64,000 nt of DNA from the NCBI GenBank assembly GCA_021292165.1, contig CM037877.1:162599580-162663579 (forward strand), written 5' to 3'. The number at the start of each line of letters is the position of its first letter. Within the stretch, counting starts at the first letter, position 1. This DNA comes from Shinisaurus crocodilurus (Eukaryota > Chordata > Lepidosauria > Squamata > Shinisauridae). The position numbers and the translations under genes are program-made. The notes under the pieces are model-generated. The model ran no database searches and was not told where the DNA came from. It saw only the letters and a list, made by a program, of their open reading frames with translations. Below are positions 19,800 through 30,130 of the stretch, one piece after another.

Positions 19800-21790
19800 C
19801 CCCCCCCCCAGTTGCCAACTCAGAGGTGGAGGGAGCAACTGCTATGGCAACAGGGTTTGCCAGAAGGCCAGTCTGAAAGACTGGGAAGGGCTTGGCCCTC
19901 CATCCCCCTGCTTTTCAAAGTGGCTCTCTGGACAACTAGTGGCTGATCAGAAAGTTGTTATGATTAGATGTGACAGTTCTGAAGTTTAGGCTTAGTGCTG
20001 CTATACTTGCGGTGTGTTTGTTACCACAGATTATTGCATTTTTTTAACGTACTGGTTTTATCCCAAAATATGGCGGTTCTTTAATTATCAGCATATTTGT
20101 TCAGAAATTGAATCCCATTGAGTCCAGTGAGTCTCATTCCCTAATAAGTGCTTAGGATGGCAGCCTTATTCTTGGACTTATCCTTTCACACTACTGCCTT
20201 GTCAGGAGGCTATGATAATTTCCACTGTAGAGATGGGGAAATTGTGGTAGAGATAGAGACTGTGTCCTGAGACTTGAGAAAGCCTTTCCCCACATTTACA
20301 GCAGTGGAACACCTCTCAGTGCAATCCTCTTTTATGTCGTGATGACTACAGACGCATTCTTTGGATTTTGAGAGCGATCCTAGCTTCTTCCTTTCAATCT
20401 CCAGTTTGTTGTCACTGGGATGGACTTCATTTAAAACACACACGCAATTCTGTCTTGAGCAATTCATAATAACAGGATTCGGGGTGAGTCTTGTTCTTGT
20501 GAAGTGGTCCAACAATGCTACTTCAAGTTGTTCATGGTGGAGTCTACCATATTATAGCTACCGTGTTGCCTTACTGCCTGCGTTTCTTTCTTGTTTCCCA
20601 TTTCGGTCTGCTGGGCCTTTAGTTGGTTTTTCCACTTGTGTATTTGCGCTGTAATCATTCTGAGTTGCCAGTGCTCCTTCTGTTCTCCTATGTCCCTGTT
20701 GCACAGAAGGATTTCACAAGGCATTAATTACTTAACAATAGTTCAAAATCCACCTCAATTAACTTAGCATTACGGTTTCAGTGCTGAAACTCAGCCTCTC
20801 CTTTCAGCTCCTGTACCTTAATCCCTTTTTTCCTGATTACTAGAGTTAAACCTTTTAAGAAAAGAGTTCCAGCTGGGGAAAAATCTTGCTGCTGATATAT
20901 AACCCTTAACGACAATAATTTTATTAAGTAAAGCAGATACATGATTAATGGTTCTGATATATTCAGAAAAAGTGTCCTTGGTATTCTTAAACCAAGAGCA
21001 CTCAAGCTTACTCCAACTTTGGGTCATGTTGGCAGGGAATCAGATGGTAACACCTAATTTGTATAGAAAGGAGCAAATCGCTGTCTTCCCCGTTTTTTTT
21101 AAGTCAGAGGTGCTGCCCAAAGAAAATAGTAGCCTTCAGGGTATGTGTCTTAATTTCAGGCAAGCAAACTGACAGCCTACATAGAGGGTAATCTGTCACT
21201 TGCATTATATAGTTCCAGTGCTTTGCTTTCCTTGGCAGTTGTTGCTCCAAGCATGTACACAGTCCTCATCAGATATCTTGCTATTTACAATTCCTTACAT
21301 ACCGTGCAGTGCAGTAAAGAAGGACAGGCAAAGATTACTAGGATTAATTAAATTTGTTTCTGAGGGTGAGTTTAAGATGTGTTGCACAAGCATATTGAGA
21401 AAGACCAGGTGACTGACTGGTAAATGGATACATGCTTACATTGCGATTCATTTGAAGCAAAGGATTTTCAAGCTTTCTATAGTTAAAGGACAATTTCTGT
21501 CTTTAGGGAATGCTTTCTACATTGACTTGTGTGCTTAGGAACTGCTTTTCTGTGAGAACCCACGGAAAAGCATTGGTGTTTAAGCATGTGATATTGAAAG
21601 GAAGAGCATGTGATGTTTAAAGGCTTACCACCACAGGTCATTATCATCTGATCTTCTCCAGGTGGCCATTGTGTGCTAAGGACCTATGTGATTGGCCCCA
21701 CCCATGGGGTGGCAGGCCTTTAATTGCTATAGCAGTGTTGGAGATGTATCCACAGAAAAGCAACATCCACACACTACTGCTGTAAATTAA
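19800..21790. other. intron; open minus-strand frames of unknown origin
   Basis: Minus-strand frames at 20210-20515, 20518-20724 and 20818-21027 are rich in Lys/Glu/Gln (for example NQLKAQQTEMGNKKETQ) and lie in one direction. They could be a decayed retrocopy or a retroelement ORF1. I cannot identify them and there is no intact gene. Confidence 0.3.
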
Positions 21791-21829
21791 TGCCTACAGG
21801 CCCCCAGCAATGATAATAAATAAAAAAGC

Positions 21830-21965
21830 TGTAGCAACCTGGCTGAAGCTAAGCAGTTAAGGCTCTGGTCAGTGCTTGGTTGGGAATCCACCTGAGAACT
21901 CTGTGTATGCTGTCTTGAGTTCCAAGATGGAAGAAAGGAAGGATATAAGTGTACTAAAATGAAGT
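21830..21965 (+). mobile_element. old 5S-headed SINE with a different tail
   Basis: CTGAAGCTAAGCAGTTAAGG and CTGGTCAGTGCTTGGTTGGG then AATCCACCTGAGAAC resemble the 5S rRNA internal region. The 3' part (GAGTTCCAAGATGGAAGAAA then GGATATAAGTGTACTAAA) is an L2-type tail and not the CR1-like tail of the copies at 12.8, 29.1 and 30.0 kb. Confidence 0.45.
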
Positions 21966-22073
21966 TTGAAAAACACTGGTCTAGAAAGTAGGAAACTGCT
22001 ATTGTATTATTTTCCATAAACAAAGATGTGACAATTCCTAGTAGAACAAATAGACAGTAAATATGTAACTAAG

Positions 22074-22785
22074 TGTGAAGGACTGCCAACCGGTCCTTTT
22101 CTCAAGACCAGAGATCAAAGGTGCAAAACTGCCAGCCTTAGCTCTGCCGTCTTGACACTGATTCTCTCAGGGCCTTGCCCTTGGTCTATACACTGGATTT
22201 AGCACTGAACCACAGAGGAACCACACACACCGTGTGGGGTAAAACCAGGAAAGTTTATTTAAGGTAAACAGATTACAGTAAAAGGTGAGGAATGAGGGAA
22301 GAGGGAGAAAGGTGGGGAGACACTTTGGTACATACAAGTAGAGCTATAAAACAACAAAACTAGTTCTTTACTATATAAATACCCAGGCACTCCCTTTGTC
22401 TGGGGGTTGGCCCTCTTCTCAGAGTTTGCCTTAGCAAAACCCTACTCCCGCGAAAGCGTGCAGACAACAACAAAGCCCAAAAGCCACAGCAGCAGTATAG
22501 ATTGTTCCCCCCACCCCTCCTTTCAGTAGTCCAGGTGTCTTTAGCCAATCAGGATGAACTTCATCTGGGCCAGGCAGGGGAGGGGTGGCTCTTTGCCGCA
22601 TTTGCATGCAAATAGCTGTGGCACCGGCCATCAAAGTCATGGGAGACTCTGCGGGCGTCAGGAGCCCTCAGAGAAACTATGTACATTTTGCATTTCCCAG
22701 CCCCCAGCTGGGATTATACTTGTTTACACTTGAGGAGGTGTGTGTGTGTGTGTGGTGCAGGAAACTCTGATGCTTTTTCTCCACA
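22074..22785 (-). repeat. solo LTR, subfamily B (minus)
   Basis: Bounded by TGTGAAGG and TTCTCCACA, 712 bp, with near-identical 5-bp flanks CTAAG (22069-22073) and CTGAG (22786-22790). Read on the minus strand: (CA)n near the 5' end, TATATAGTA-type box, AATAAA (reverse TTTATT at 22255-22260), then ACCCCACACGGTGTGTGTGG. The architecture is shared with the LTRs near 24, 27, 39 and 40 kb. A close copy lies at 56257-56972. Confidence 0.85.
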
Positions 22786-22989
22786 CTGAGGCACCCCCTT
22801 TTTTTAAACAACAAACTACATCATGGCAACCAGTGTACCTGTCTAATAAACCTTCTCTGAGATTCAGAAAGGAAATGTAGAGCCTGCAGTTTTGGACCAA
22901 ACCAAGATCATGTTTTGAATTGGTTTAAGATTCTGGCTATTGTATAGGTAAGCACAGTAATGATAGTTATATATTACCTCCAGTATCAG

Positions 22990-23172
22990 TGGCAATATGT
23001 CTCCATATACCAGTCACTGGGAAATATGAGTGGAAGGCTGCTATTGCACTCCTGTCCTGTTTGTGGACTTCCCATAGGTTTCTGCTTGGCCACTGTGGGA
23101 ATTGAATGATGCACAAGACAGGCCTTTGGTCTGATCCCGCATTGCTACTACTCTCGTGTTCTTCTGTTCTTA
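22990..23172 (+). repeat. LINE 3' end fragment (same family as 29262-29804)
   Basis: CAGTCACTGGGAAATATGAG, GTGGACTTCCCATAGGTTTC, TTGGCCACTGTGGGAATTG and GGTCTGATCCCGCATTGC then TGTTCTTCTGTTCTTA match the family, including the AT-poor 3' end. Confidence 0.6.
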
Positions 23173-23979
23173 TCTGATGTTCCAGTGGTGACTGATGTTG
23201 GATGCTGAACTAGACCCATCATTACCCTCATCCCAAGTTGACAATTTCTCTCTTTTATATATATATACCGTATATAAAGAATCAAGTCTACTCTTGAAAT
23301 TAATAACCGGAAGAAAATAGTATAGATCAGGCTCAGCAGTATCTTTGTCACATTTAAATTTTATATCAAATTGCAAGTTTGGGGCAGAAAAGAAATTTGA
23401 CCGGGTCAGTTCCTCCTCCAAATCCCCAGCTATCTGTGGAACTTGCAGCAGGTAGTGTTTTGTGTTTTTTAGCATAATTCTAGCTTCAGTAATTGGCACA
23501 AATTACTTTATGCTGTACTTTCTCTTGGGATTTTACTATCAGCTTTGCAGTTTTGCAACAAAACTATAATTTCCATCAGGCGGTGCTTTTTTGCATGAAA
23601 TTTCGCTGTTAGATTTTAGAGCTCCCTAGTTTAAAATGGAGTGAGGGGGAGTATAAAATACTCCTGATACAATTTTGGAAATTGGAGCAAGACATTTTTT
23701 TAAATGTTGGTTTTAATTTGGAATCCCCTTTGAAACGGCTGAACACCAAAGGATAAAATCCATTTTGGTGCATCCTTAAAATGATTATTTTTCTTTAGAG
23801 TCATAATCTAGACATGAGCTGCTAGCAGCGGCTCATAGAAGCATAGGAAGCTGTCTTACACTGAGTTGGACCATTTGTCCGTCAGTATTGCCTACACCAG
23901 TGGTTCTCAAACTTTATTTTCTGATGCACTGCTTGAAAATTGCTGGGGATTTTGGTACACGATTTAATCAAACCTCTTT

Positions 23980-24892
23980 TGTGAAGAAAAGAGCCTTTGG
24001 GGGTTCCTACATGCATGCACGCACGCGCACACACACACACACACTCATGTGTGAACTGACTAAAGGCTGGGAGGAGGCGATGGCGCCTGGAAGTCCTGAA
24101 AGCCGGAGACCTGGCTTTCAAATGCAAATGTAGTTCAGGCCCAGTAAGTCAAGAGTCATGAGTTCCCCTCCCCCTGTCTGGCCAGGTGAAGTGCATCATG
24201 ATTGGCTAAGAAGCAGCAAAGCTACAGGAAGGAGGAGGGGAGGGGGAAAGAGCTATTTCTCAACATGTGGGTTTTTGTCTTTGTCTTTGGTCATCACGTG
24301 GCTGCCGGCTGTTGGAGCAATGGCGGTAAGCCAAGGAGAGGCCCAAGCCTTCGGGAGGCTTCAGGATTCGACCCCAGGTAGCTCCTGGTGAAATTAGCTG
24401 AATGAGGGCTCTGGTAAAGGCAAGCCTTATGAGAGGCTACCCATCTCAGACCTTCGGGTAGGTGTGGTAATCCCCCCCGGGCAGCAAGGCTGTGCTAGAT
24501 CTAACCCTGGAAGAGAACTGACCCTCAGGTAACAGAGTTGTGTGCCTGAGAGATATAAAGAAGTAGGTTTTGTTATTTTGCAGCTTTACTGTGTACTAAA
24601 GTGTCTCTCTATTTTGTGCTTCTCTCATTTCCCACCTTTTGTTGCAAAGTGCTACCAGAATAAACCTCCTTTAGTTTTTTTTACCCCACATGGTGTTTGT
24701 GGATTGCTCTGCTTGGTTCAGTAACTAAATCCAAGTTATAGACAAAGGCAAGTCCCTGAACAGAGATTCAAGTAAGATTGTAAAGAGCTGAGGCTTGGCA
24801 GTCTGGTACCTTGAGATCTCTGGGGGTCTTGGGTCCTTTGGGTAGGAAAGGGTGGGGGTGTGGCAGGTCAGCCAGCCCCCCCTTCCTCCACA
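23980..24892 (+). repeat. 5' LTR of the non-autonomous element
   Basis: 913 bp from TGTGAAGAAAAGAG to TTCCTCCACA. It contains (CA)n at about 24027-24044, a GATATAAAG box (24550-24558), AATAAA at 24659-24664 and the family mark ACCCCACATGGTGTTTGTGG. A short reading frame (24158-24391) recurs in all copies, but I see no protein family in it. Confidence 0.88.
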
Positions 24893-24917
24893 TGGTGGCA
24901 AGCGCTGGGATTCGAAG
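24893..24917 (+). promoter_or_regulatory. primer-binding site, tRNA-Leu-like
   Basis: TGGTGGCAAGCGCTGGGATTC begins at the base after the 5' LTR. Its complement would end ...GAATCCCAGCGCTTGCCACCA, close to the 3' end of vertebrate tRNA-Leu (one extra base and one substitution relative to my memory of that tRNA). It is the expected site for priming minus-strand synthesis. Confidence 0.55.
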
Positions 24918-26770
24918 CTGAACCACAGTGTGTGTGCACGTGGGGAAATGAGAGAAATTGGAGAGACTTTAGTACATGAGTAGAGGTTTATTATTTTTTA
25001 GAAATTGAAGTGTGAGATTGAGCCTCAGGGAAAACGTTCAGATTGCTGGAAGGGGCTACCCAGTCTGTGGAAGCCTAGCTGCCAGCGGGGAGTGTTGAAG
25101 GCAAGAAATCTCAACTGTAGAGTGAATAAGCAGAGGCGGATCCTACCATCCCCATCGAGTGCAAAAAGTCTGTGGCTGGGGGGAAGGCGGCTGTGATCCA
25201 AGAGAACCAGAGCTGGGGGAGCCCTGGCTAGAAGCAAGCAGCAGTTGCCAGTGAGTAAGTGGAAGAGGATCCTACCCATCGAGTGCAAAAAGCGGGTGAG
25301 CAGATGGTGGCTGTGTGATCCCAGAGAACCGGAACAAAGAGAAGAAGAAATAGTGTGTGTGTGTGCGCGCGCGCGCGTGTGTGTTCCAAGGGGAGCAGAA
25401 GAAAGGAGAGAAGACCAGAAAACCTCTCTTAAGAGACTGGTGAGCAAAACGTTGAATTTTGGGACAGCGTTTGATGAGTGATTGGGTTGGCTATGTGCCC
25501 CAGAGAAATTGGCAAGACTTTGGGGAGGGAAGGCACAGTCCTGCCCTACATCTCTCCCACGGGAGAAGGACTCAGATTTTGAACTTAGACTGTCCAGTTG
25601 CTCTTGGGGGGGGGGCATGGTGAATGGCCAGGCTAGGCAGCAGCAAGCAGAGGGGGGGCAGACATCAGAAAACACCCCCCCCGAAAAAGAGACTTTGTCC
25701 CTGTGCTGCCGAAATGGAGAGCTGAAAGAAGCAGAAAGACAAAGGAATTTCCCTCCAGGTGTCTACAGCAAGAAGAAAAGAGGACTGAGATTGGGGGTTG
25801 ATTAAAGCCAATGAAAACTGTTAAATTGTTGCTGGAAGGGAGGGGACGGGTGATTCAAGTGTATTTGTGTTGTCTTGTTGATAAATTGTTGCTGGAGGGG
25901 AGGGGACGGGTGATCCCAGTGTAAGCAATGGAACTATTTGTGTGTCTTGTCCCCAAATGCAAAAGTCAGTCCCAACTGTATCAAGTCAATTTGAAATTTG
26001 AGGATAATAATCATGATGGCTGCATGTATTCAAAGGGCCTCAGGGGGGCAGAGAAGAGTTGCCAGAGAAAAATCAGTCAGAGGCTAGAAAACAAAGCAGA
26101 AAGTTAAAAGGAATTTAGAGGCGGGATGCCCTCTAACGGCTGAAAGATTGCCAGGCTGATGTTCTAGCCGCCTGGGCAGAGCCTCCAGGCCTCAGCATAT
26201 AATTCTGAGGGAAACCGTCATCCCATTCATATCATTGGGTAGAAAGTGCCACAAGCAAGCCTTTGGGAAAAGGGGTGGTGTATTCGTGTCATTGGGTGGT
26301 GGGACGCCACCAGTGAGCCTTTAAAAAAAGGGGTGATGGGATTCATGTCGTTAGGTAGAGAGTGGCAGAATCAAGCCTTTAGAAGCAAAATTAAAGGCGA
26401 ATTGAAGAGTCACATTTCAGTCAGCAATCTGCCCCCTACAGGCTTGTGTGAAAAATAGCAACCCAAAAAAGTTATATATTTTTTTAGACAAGAGTGCCGG
26501 TCAGGCCACAGAAGGGTTGGGGTCCCATTTAGATTGTATATGATGTTTCTTGTGTATGCAAACCTGTAAACTTCTGATTGATGGTTATTGATTGTTGTTT
26601 TGCTGTTTTGATGTTTAAGATTGTTGTTTAAAGTTGTTTCTTTTTTCTGTTTTGTGTGTGTGTGAATGAGAAAAGGTGTACTAGTGGTAGAATGCTAGCG
26701 CAAGCTCTTTTCTTTTCTTTTTTATAGTTAGTATAGATGAAAAGAGAGGGTTAACCCCTCGTTTCATCTT
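24918..26770 (+). other. non-coding internal region with tandem repeats
   Basis: Duplications: about 75 bp at 25138-25212 and 25266-25338 (GGATCCTACC, ATCGAGTGCAAAAAG, GAGAACC); about 45 bp at 25827-25866 and 25882-25921 (AAATTGTTGCTGGA then GGGAGGGGACGGGTGAT); about 70 bp, three times, at 26235-26380 (CATTGGGT, AAGCCTTT, AAAAGGGGTG). Frames up to 107 codons (25482-25805) carry no recognisable gag, protease, RT or env motif. Confidence 0.7.
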
Positions 26771-26773
26771 TTC

Positions 26774-26786
26774 CCAAAGGAAGGGG
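26774..26786 (+). promoter_or_regulatory. polypurine tract before 3' LTR
   Basis: AAAGGAAGGGG lies immediately before the TGTGAAG of the 3' LTR. Confidence 0.7.
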
Positions 26787-27701
26787 TGTGAAGAAAAGAG
26801 CCTTTGGGGGTTCCTACATGCACACACACACACACACATACACACACACACCCTCATGTGTGAACTGACTAAAGGCTGGGAGGAGGCGATGGCGCCTGGA
26901 AGTCCTGAAAGCCGGAGACCCGGCTTTCAAATGCAAATGTAGTTCAGGCCCAGTAAGTCAAGAGTCATGAGTTCCCCTCCCCCTGTCTGGCCAGGTGAAG
27001 TGCATCATGATTGGCTAAGAAGCAGCAAAGCTACAGGAAGGAGGAGGGGAGGGGGAAAGAGCTATTTCCCAACGTGTGGGTTTTTGTCTTTGTCTTTGGT
27101 CATCACGTGGCTGCCGGCTGTTGGAGCAATGGCGGTAAGCCAAGGAGAGGCCCAAGCCTTCGGGAGGCCTCAGGATTCGACCCCAGGTAGCTCCTGGTGA
27201 AATTAGCTGAATGAGGGCTCTGGTAAAGGCAAGCCTTGTGAGAGGCTACCCATCTCAGACCTTCGGGTAGGTGTGGTAATCCCCCCCGGGCAGCAAGGCT
27301 GTGCTAGATCTAACCCTGGAAGAGAACTGACCCTCAGGTAACAGAGTTGTGTGCCTGAGAGATATAAAGAAGTAGGTTTTGTTATTTTGCAGCTTTACTG
27401 TGTACTAAAGTGTCTCTCTATTTTGTGCTTCTCTCATTTCCCACCTTTTGTTGCAAAGTGATACCAGAATAAACCTCCTTTAGTTTTTTTACCCCACATG
27501 GTGTTTGTGGATTGCTCTGCTTGGTTCAGTAACTAAATCCAAGTTATAGACAAAGGCAAGTCCCTGAACACAGATTCAAGTAAGATTGCAAAGAGCTGAG
27601 GCTTGGCAGTCTGGTACCTTGAGATCTCTGGGGGTCTTGGGTCCTTTGGGTAGGAAAGGGTGGGGGTGTGGCGGGTCAGCCAGCCCCCCCCTTCCTCCAC
27701 A
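26787..27701 (+). repeat. 3' LTR of the non-autonomous element
   Basis: Nearly identical to the 5' LTR by eye outside the CA microsatellite, which differs in length and interruption (a CATACA break near 26840). Differences such as CTTATGAGAGG/CTTGTGAGAGG and GGCTTC/GGCCTC are few, so the insertion is fairly recent. It ends CTTCCTCCACA. Confidence 0.88.
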
Positions 27702-28677
27702 TCTTTGTTTTAGAAATCAAAGTTCATATTGAAATAACTTTTTTACTTCTTCACTGGCATCATCATCAAAACCAATGCCATATTGTGAAAGACGAAGGCC
27801 CTAGACCAGACTGCTGAGAAGAGCCCCTTTAACTGGTAATTTTTTAGGGGGGAATTGGTAGACTGCACTAGTGCTGAATTATGAAAATCACGGGCCCCAG
27901 GTCAGAGCCTTGTTAGCCTGTTCAATAAACTTGCCCTGGTCAAAACCCCTGGTCTACACTGACTGGTAGTAGCTCTCCATGGATTCAGACAGGAGTATTT
28001 CTCAGCTCTACCAAGGACTGAACCTGGGACCTTTCATATGCAAAGCGTGGGCTTTACCAATGAGCGTTGGCTATAAGTCAACTAAATATTATGTGAATTA
28101 GAAAATAGAAGCACTGGTTGATGTTAAAAGTTTAAGTGAACAATTGAAAGAAACTGAAAAATTGTAGAAACCTTTACTTGGAAATGTTGTTGATTGTAAT
28201 AGGGAAGCTTCCAGAAACACATAATGAAAATAAAGGAAATCTCTTACAGTGATTTGCCTTATAACATGTGGTGATTTTCCTAGAGAAATGGTTGGCAAGC
28301 CATTTACCAGTTTAAAAATATTGCGTTGCTAGTATTGAGAATTAAATTTGCATTGCTCTTTTATGTGCATTAATTTGAGTTCAGCATGGACAACTTCAGG
28401 ATCACTTTCCGTCATCTGTGTGGGAAGAGTTGGCAGAGTATCTGCTGCTTTGAGATCCCATCTGGCAGAGTACTTAACAGATGTTTGGGGAGTGCTTTGT
28501 CAAGCTACATGAATAGATTTAGTCTCTCATAGTTTACATAGAAGGATCCTCTGGAGAAGAAGGCAAAGTGAGCATTCAAAAATCATTTAGTATGAAAAGC
28601 GATCAAAAATAAAGCTGCCAGTCGTGTAGCACCTTTATACAAATCTGTGTGAGACCACACTTGGCATACTGTGGACA

Positions 28678-28830
28678 GCAGGGGTCCCCAACTGTTTAGG
28701 GGCACATTTGGGAATTTAAGAAACTGCTGTGGGCACCACCACAAGATGGCTCCCACAGAGGATGTGGCTAGTCACATAATTGCTGCCGTAGGGTCCTGGC
28801 TAGTCAAAAGAGGTGTGTGTGTGTGAGAGA
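28678..28830. repeat. hAT-like fragment
   Basis: CAGGGGTCCCCAACTGTTTA followed by GCACCACCACAAGATGGC resembles the left end of a vertebrate hAT element. The right end is not identified; a short GT run follows. Confidence 0.4.
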
Positions 28831-28914
28831 GAAATAGCAAGGCCAGAGTCTGGGAGGGAGGGGGAAATAGCATGGCAAAGGGGTAGAAGGGAGAGAAAGG
28901 GTGAGGCTAGCCCA

Positions 28915-28985
28915 GTGTTCTCCAACCTGGGGTCCCCAGATGTTTTTGGCCTACAACTCCCAGCATGCCCCAGCCAGCTACGGAT
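28915..28985. mobile_element. half of a hAT fold-back MITE
   Basis: GTGTTCTCCAACCTGGGGTC then CCCAGATGTTTTTGGCC and TACAACTCCCAGCATGCCCC is one arm of the subfamily at 6241 and 34007; the other arm is missing. Confidence 0.55.
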
Positions 28986-29102
28986 GGAGATTTGTTTTTT
29001 CCCTTCTCACATAATAGTAGAACCCCCACCCCCACCCCAGGTCATCCAGTGATGGTGAATGCTGGTAGATTCCTTACAGACAAAAGGAATTACGGTATTT
29101 CT

Positions 29103-29265
29103 TCATAGATAGATTTCATAGATCATTGTGTTGGAAGGAGCCTACAAGGCTATCGAGTCCAACCCCCTGCTCAATGCAGGAAACTAGAGGAGGGGTCTCC
29201 CATCCAAGTAATAACCAGGCCTGACCTTGCTTAGCTTTCCACACTCAGACAAGCTGAGCCAGTGT
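29103..29265 (-). mobile_element. 5S rRNA-derived SINE with CR1-like tail (minus)
   Basis: Reverse complement of the copy at 12785: tail (TCATAGATCATTGTGTTGGA; AGTCCAACCCCCTGCTCAAT) at the left, 5S-like head (GGGGTCTCCCATCCAAGTAA; GCTTAGCTTTCCACACTC) at the right. Confidence 0.8.
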
Positions 29266-29804
29266 AAGCCAAAGGGAGATGCAGGCTTCAAGCTGGTGCT
29301 CTTCACAGAGTGGATAGTGAAACTTTGGAATTCCCTATCAGAAGAAGTAGTGATGGCCACCAACTTAGATGGCTTTGAACGGGGATTAATCAAATCCATG
29401 GAAGATGAGGCTATCAATGGCTATTAGTCACGGTCGCTATATGCACCTTTCCCAACCTGGTGCCCTCCTGATGTTTGGATTTCAATGCCCATCAACCTGA
29501 GCCAGCATGGCCAATGACCATGAATGCTGTGGGTTGAAGTCCAAAACATTTGGAGGGCACTGGGTTAGGGATCGGTGGCTATCCAGGAACAGAGGCAGCG
29601 TGTCAATGGATACGAGTTGCTGGGAAACAACAGCAGCACTGGGTTATTGCCCTCACGTCATGGTTGGGGGATTCCTGTAGGAATCTGGTTGGCCACTGTG
29701 GGAAGCAGGATACTGGACTAGCCCAGTCAGTATCCTGCGAGACCTGCTAGACTAGACTATCTGATAGGGTTTTGGTCTGATTCAGCAGAGCTGTTATGTT
29801 CTTA
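29262..29804 (+). mobile_element. CR1/L3-like LINE 3' end, interrupted by a hAT MITE
   Basis: The + frame to the stop at 29427 reads VKLWNSLSEEVVMAT, NLDGFERGLIKSM and EDEAINGY, the C-terminus of a reverse-transcriptase ORF. The 3' UTR continues after the MITE (GAGTTGCTGGGAAACAACAG; GAATCTGGTTGGCCACTGTG; TTTTGGTCTGATTCAGCAG) to the TATGTTCTTA end. Fragments of the same end lie near 17604, 22990, 36935 and 52906. Confidence 0.7.
29446..29573. mobile_element. hAT-type fold-back MITE inserted in the LINE
   Basis: CCTTTCCCAACCTGGTGCCC at the left; GTCCAAAACATTTGGAGGGC and ACTGGGTTAGGG at the right. It separates the LINE stop codon from the rest of its 3' UTR. Confidence 0.7.
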
Positions 29805-29964
29805 AGGAGTTGTGAGGAACCCGACATGACTCCGATATATCTTGCCCTAAACCTTGATTAAGCATTGCTGTAAGCATTGCTGTAAGCCAAGATGTGAAAT
29901 GATTATTTGAAGTGGATCTGCAAACCACAGTTTACATTAACCATGTTTATGTGTTACTCTGTGG

Positions 29965-30130
29965 CTCACGCTGGCTCAGCTTGTCTGAGCGTGGAAAGCT
30001 AAGCAGGGTCAGGCCTGGTGATTACTTGGATGGGAGACCCCCTCTCTAGTTTCCTGCATTGAGCAGGGGGTTGGACTCAATGGCCTTGTAGGCCCCTTCC
30101 AACTCTATGATCTATGAAATCTATGAAATC
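29965..30130 (+). mobile_element. 5S rRNA-derived SINE with CR1-like tail
   Basis: GGAAAGCTAAGCAGGGTCAG then GCCTGGTGATTACTTGGATG and GGGAGACC; tail GCATTGAGCAGGGGGTTGGA then CTCTATGATCTATGAAAT twice. It is closest to the copy at 12785. Confidence 0.82.

Larger units (their letters stand above)
23980..27701 (+). mobile_element. complete non-autonomous LTR retrotransposon
   Basis: Two LTRs (23980-24892 and 26787-27701) flank 1894 bp of internal sequence. The whole is bounded by a perfect 5-bp target duplication TCTTT (23975-23979 and 27702-27706). The internal region has a primer-binding site, a polypurine tract and several tandem repeats but no gag or pol similarity. It must therefore have been mobilised by enzymes of another element. 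The 5-bp duplication suits Ty3/gypsy or retroviral integrases. Confidence 0.88.
23898..27951. mobile_element. hAT element, interrupted by an LTR retrotransposon
   Basis: The ends CAGTGGTTCTCAAAC (23898) and TGGTCAAAACCCCTG (ending 27951) are imperfect inverted repeats. The flanks GCCTACAC (23890-23897) and GTCTACAC (27952-27959) form an 8-bp duplication with one mismatch. Without the LTR element inside, it is about 330 bp and non-coding. Confidence 0.65.
23832..28075 (-). mobile_element. tRNA-derived SINE, halves separated by a nested hAT element
   Basis: The left half at 23832-23897 (CATAGGAAGCTGTCTTACAC; TGAGTTGGACCATTTGTCC) and the right half at 27952-28075 join to a common reptile SINE. 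The right half includes GACTGAACCTGGGACCTTTC, a reversed tRNA B-box, then TGCAAAGCGTGGGC. Everything between them is later insertion. Confidence 0.65.

Noticed and set aside
24158..24391. Conserved 77-codon frame in the LTRs (also 26967-27200)
   Set aside because: It recurs only because the LTRs are copies of each other; no protein family is recognised and related solo LTRs break it.
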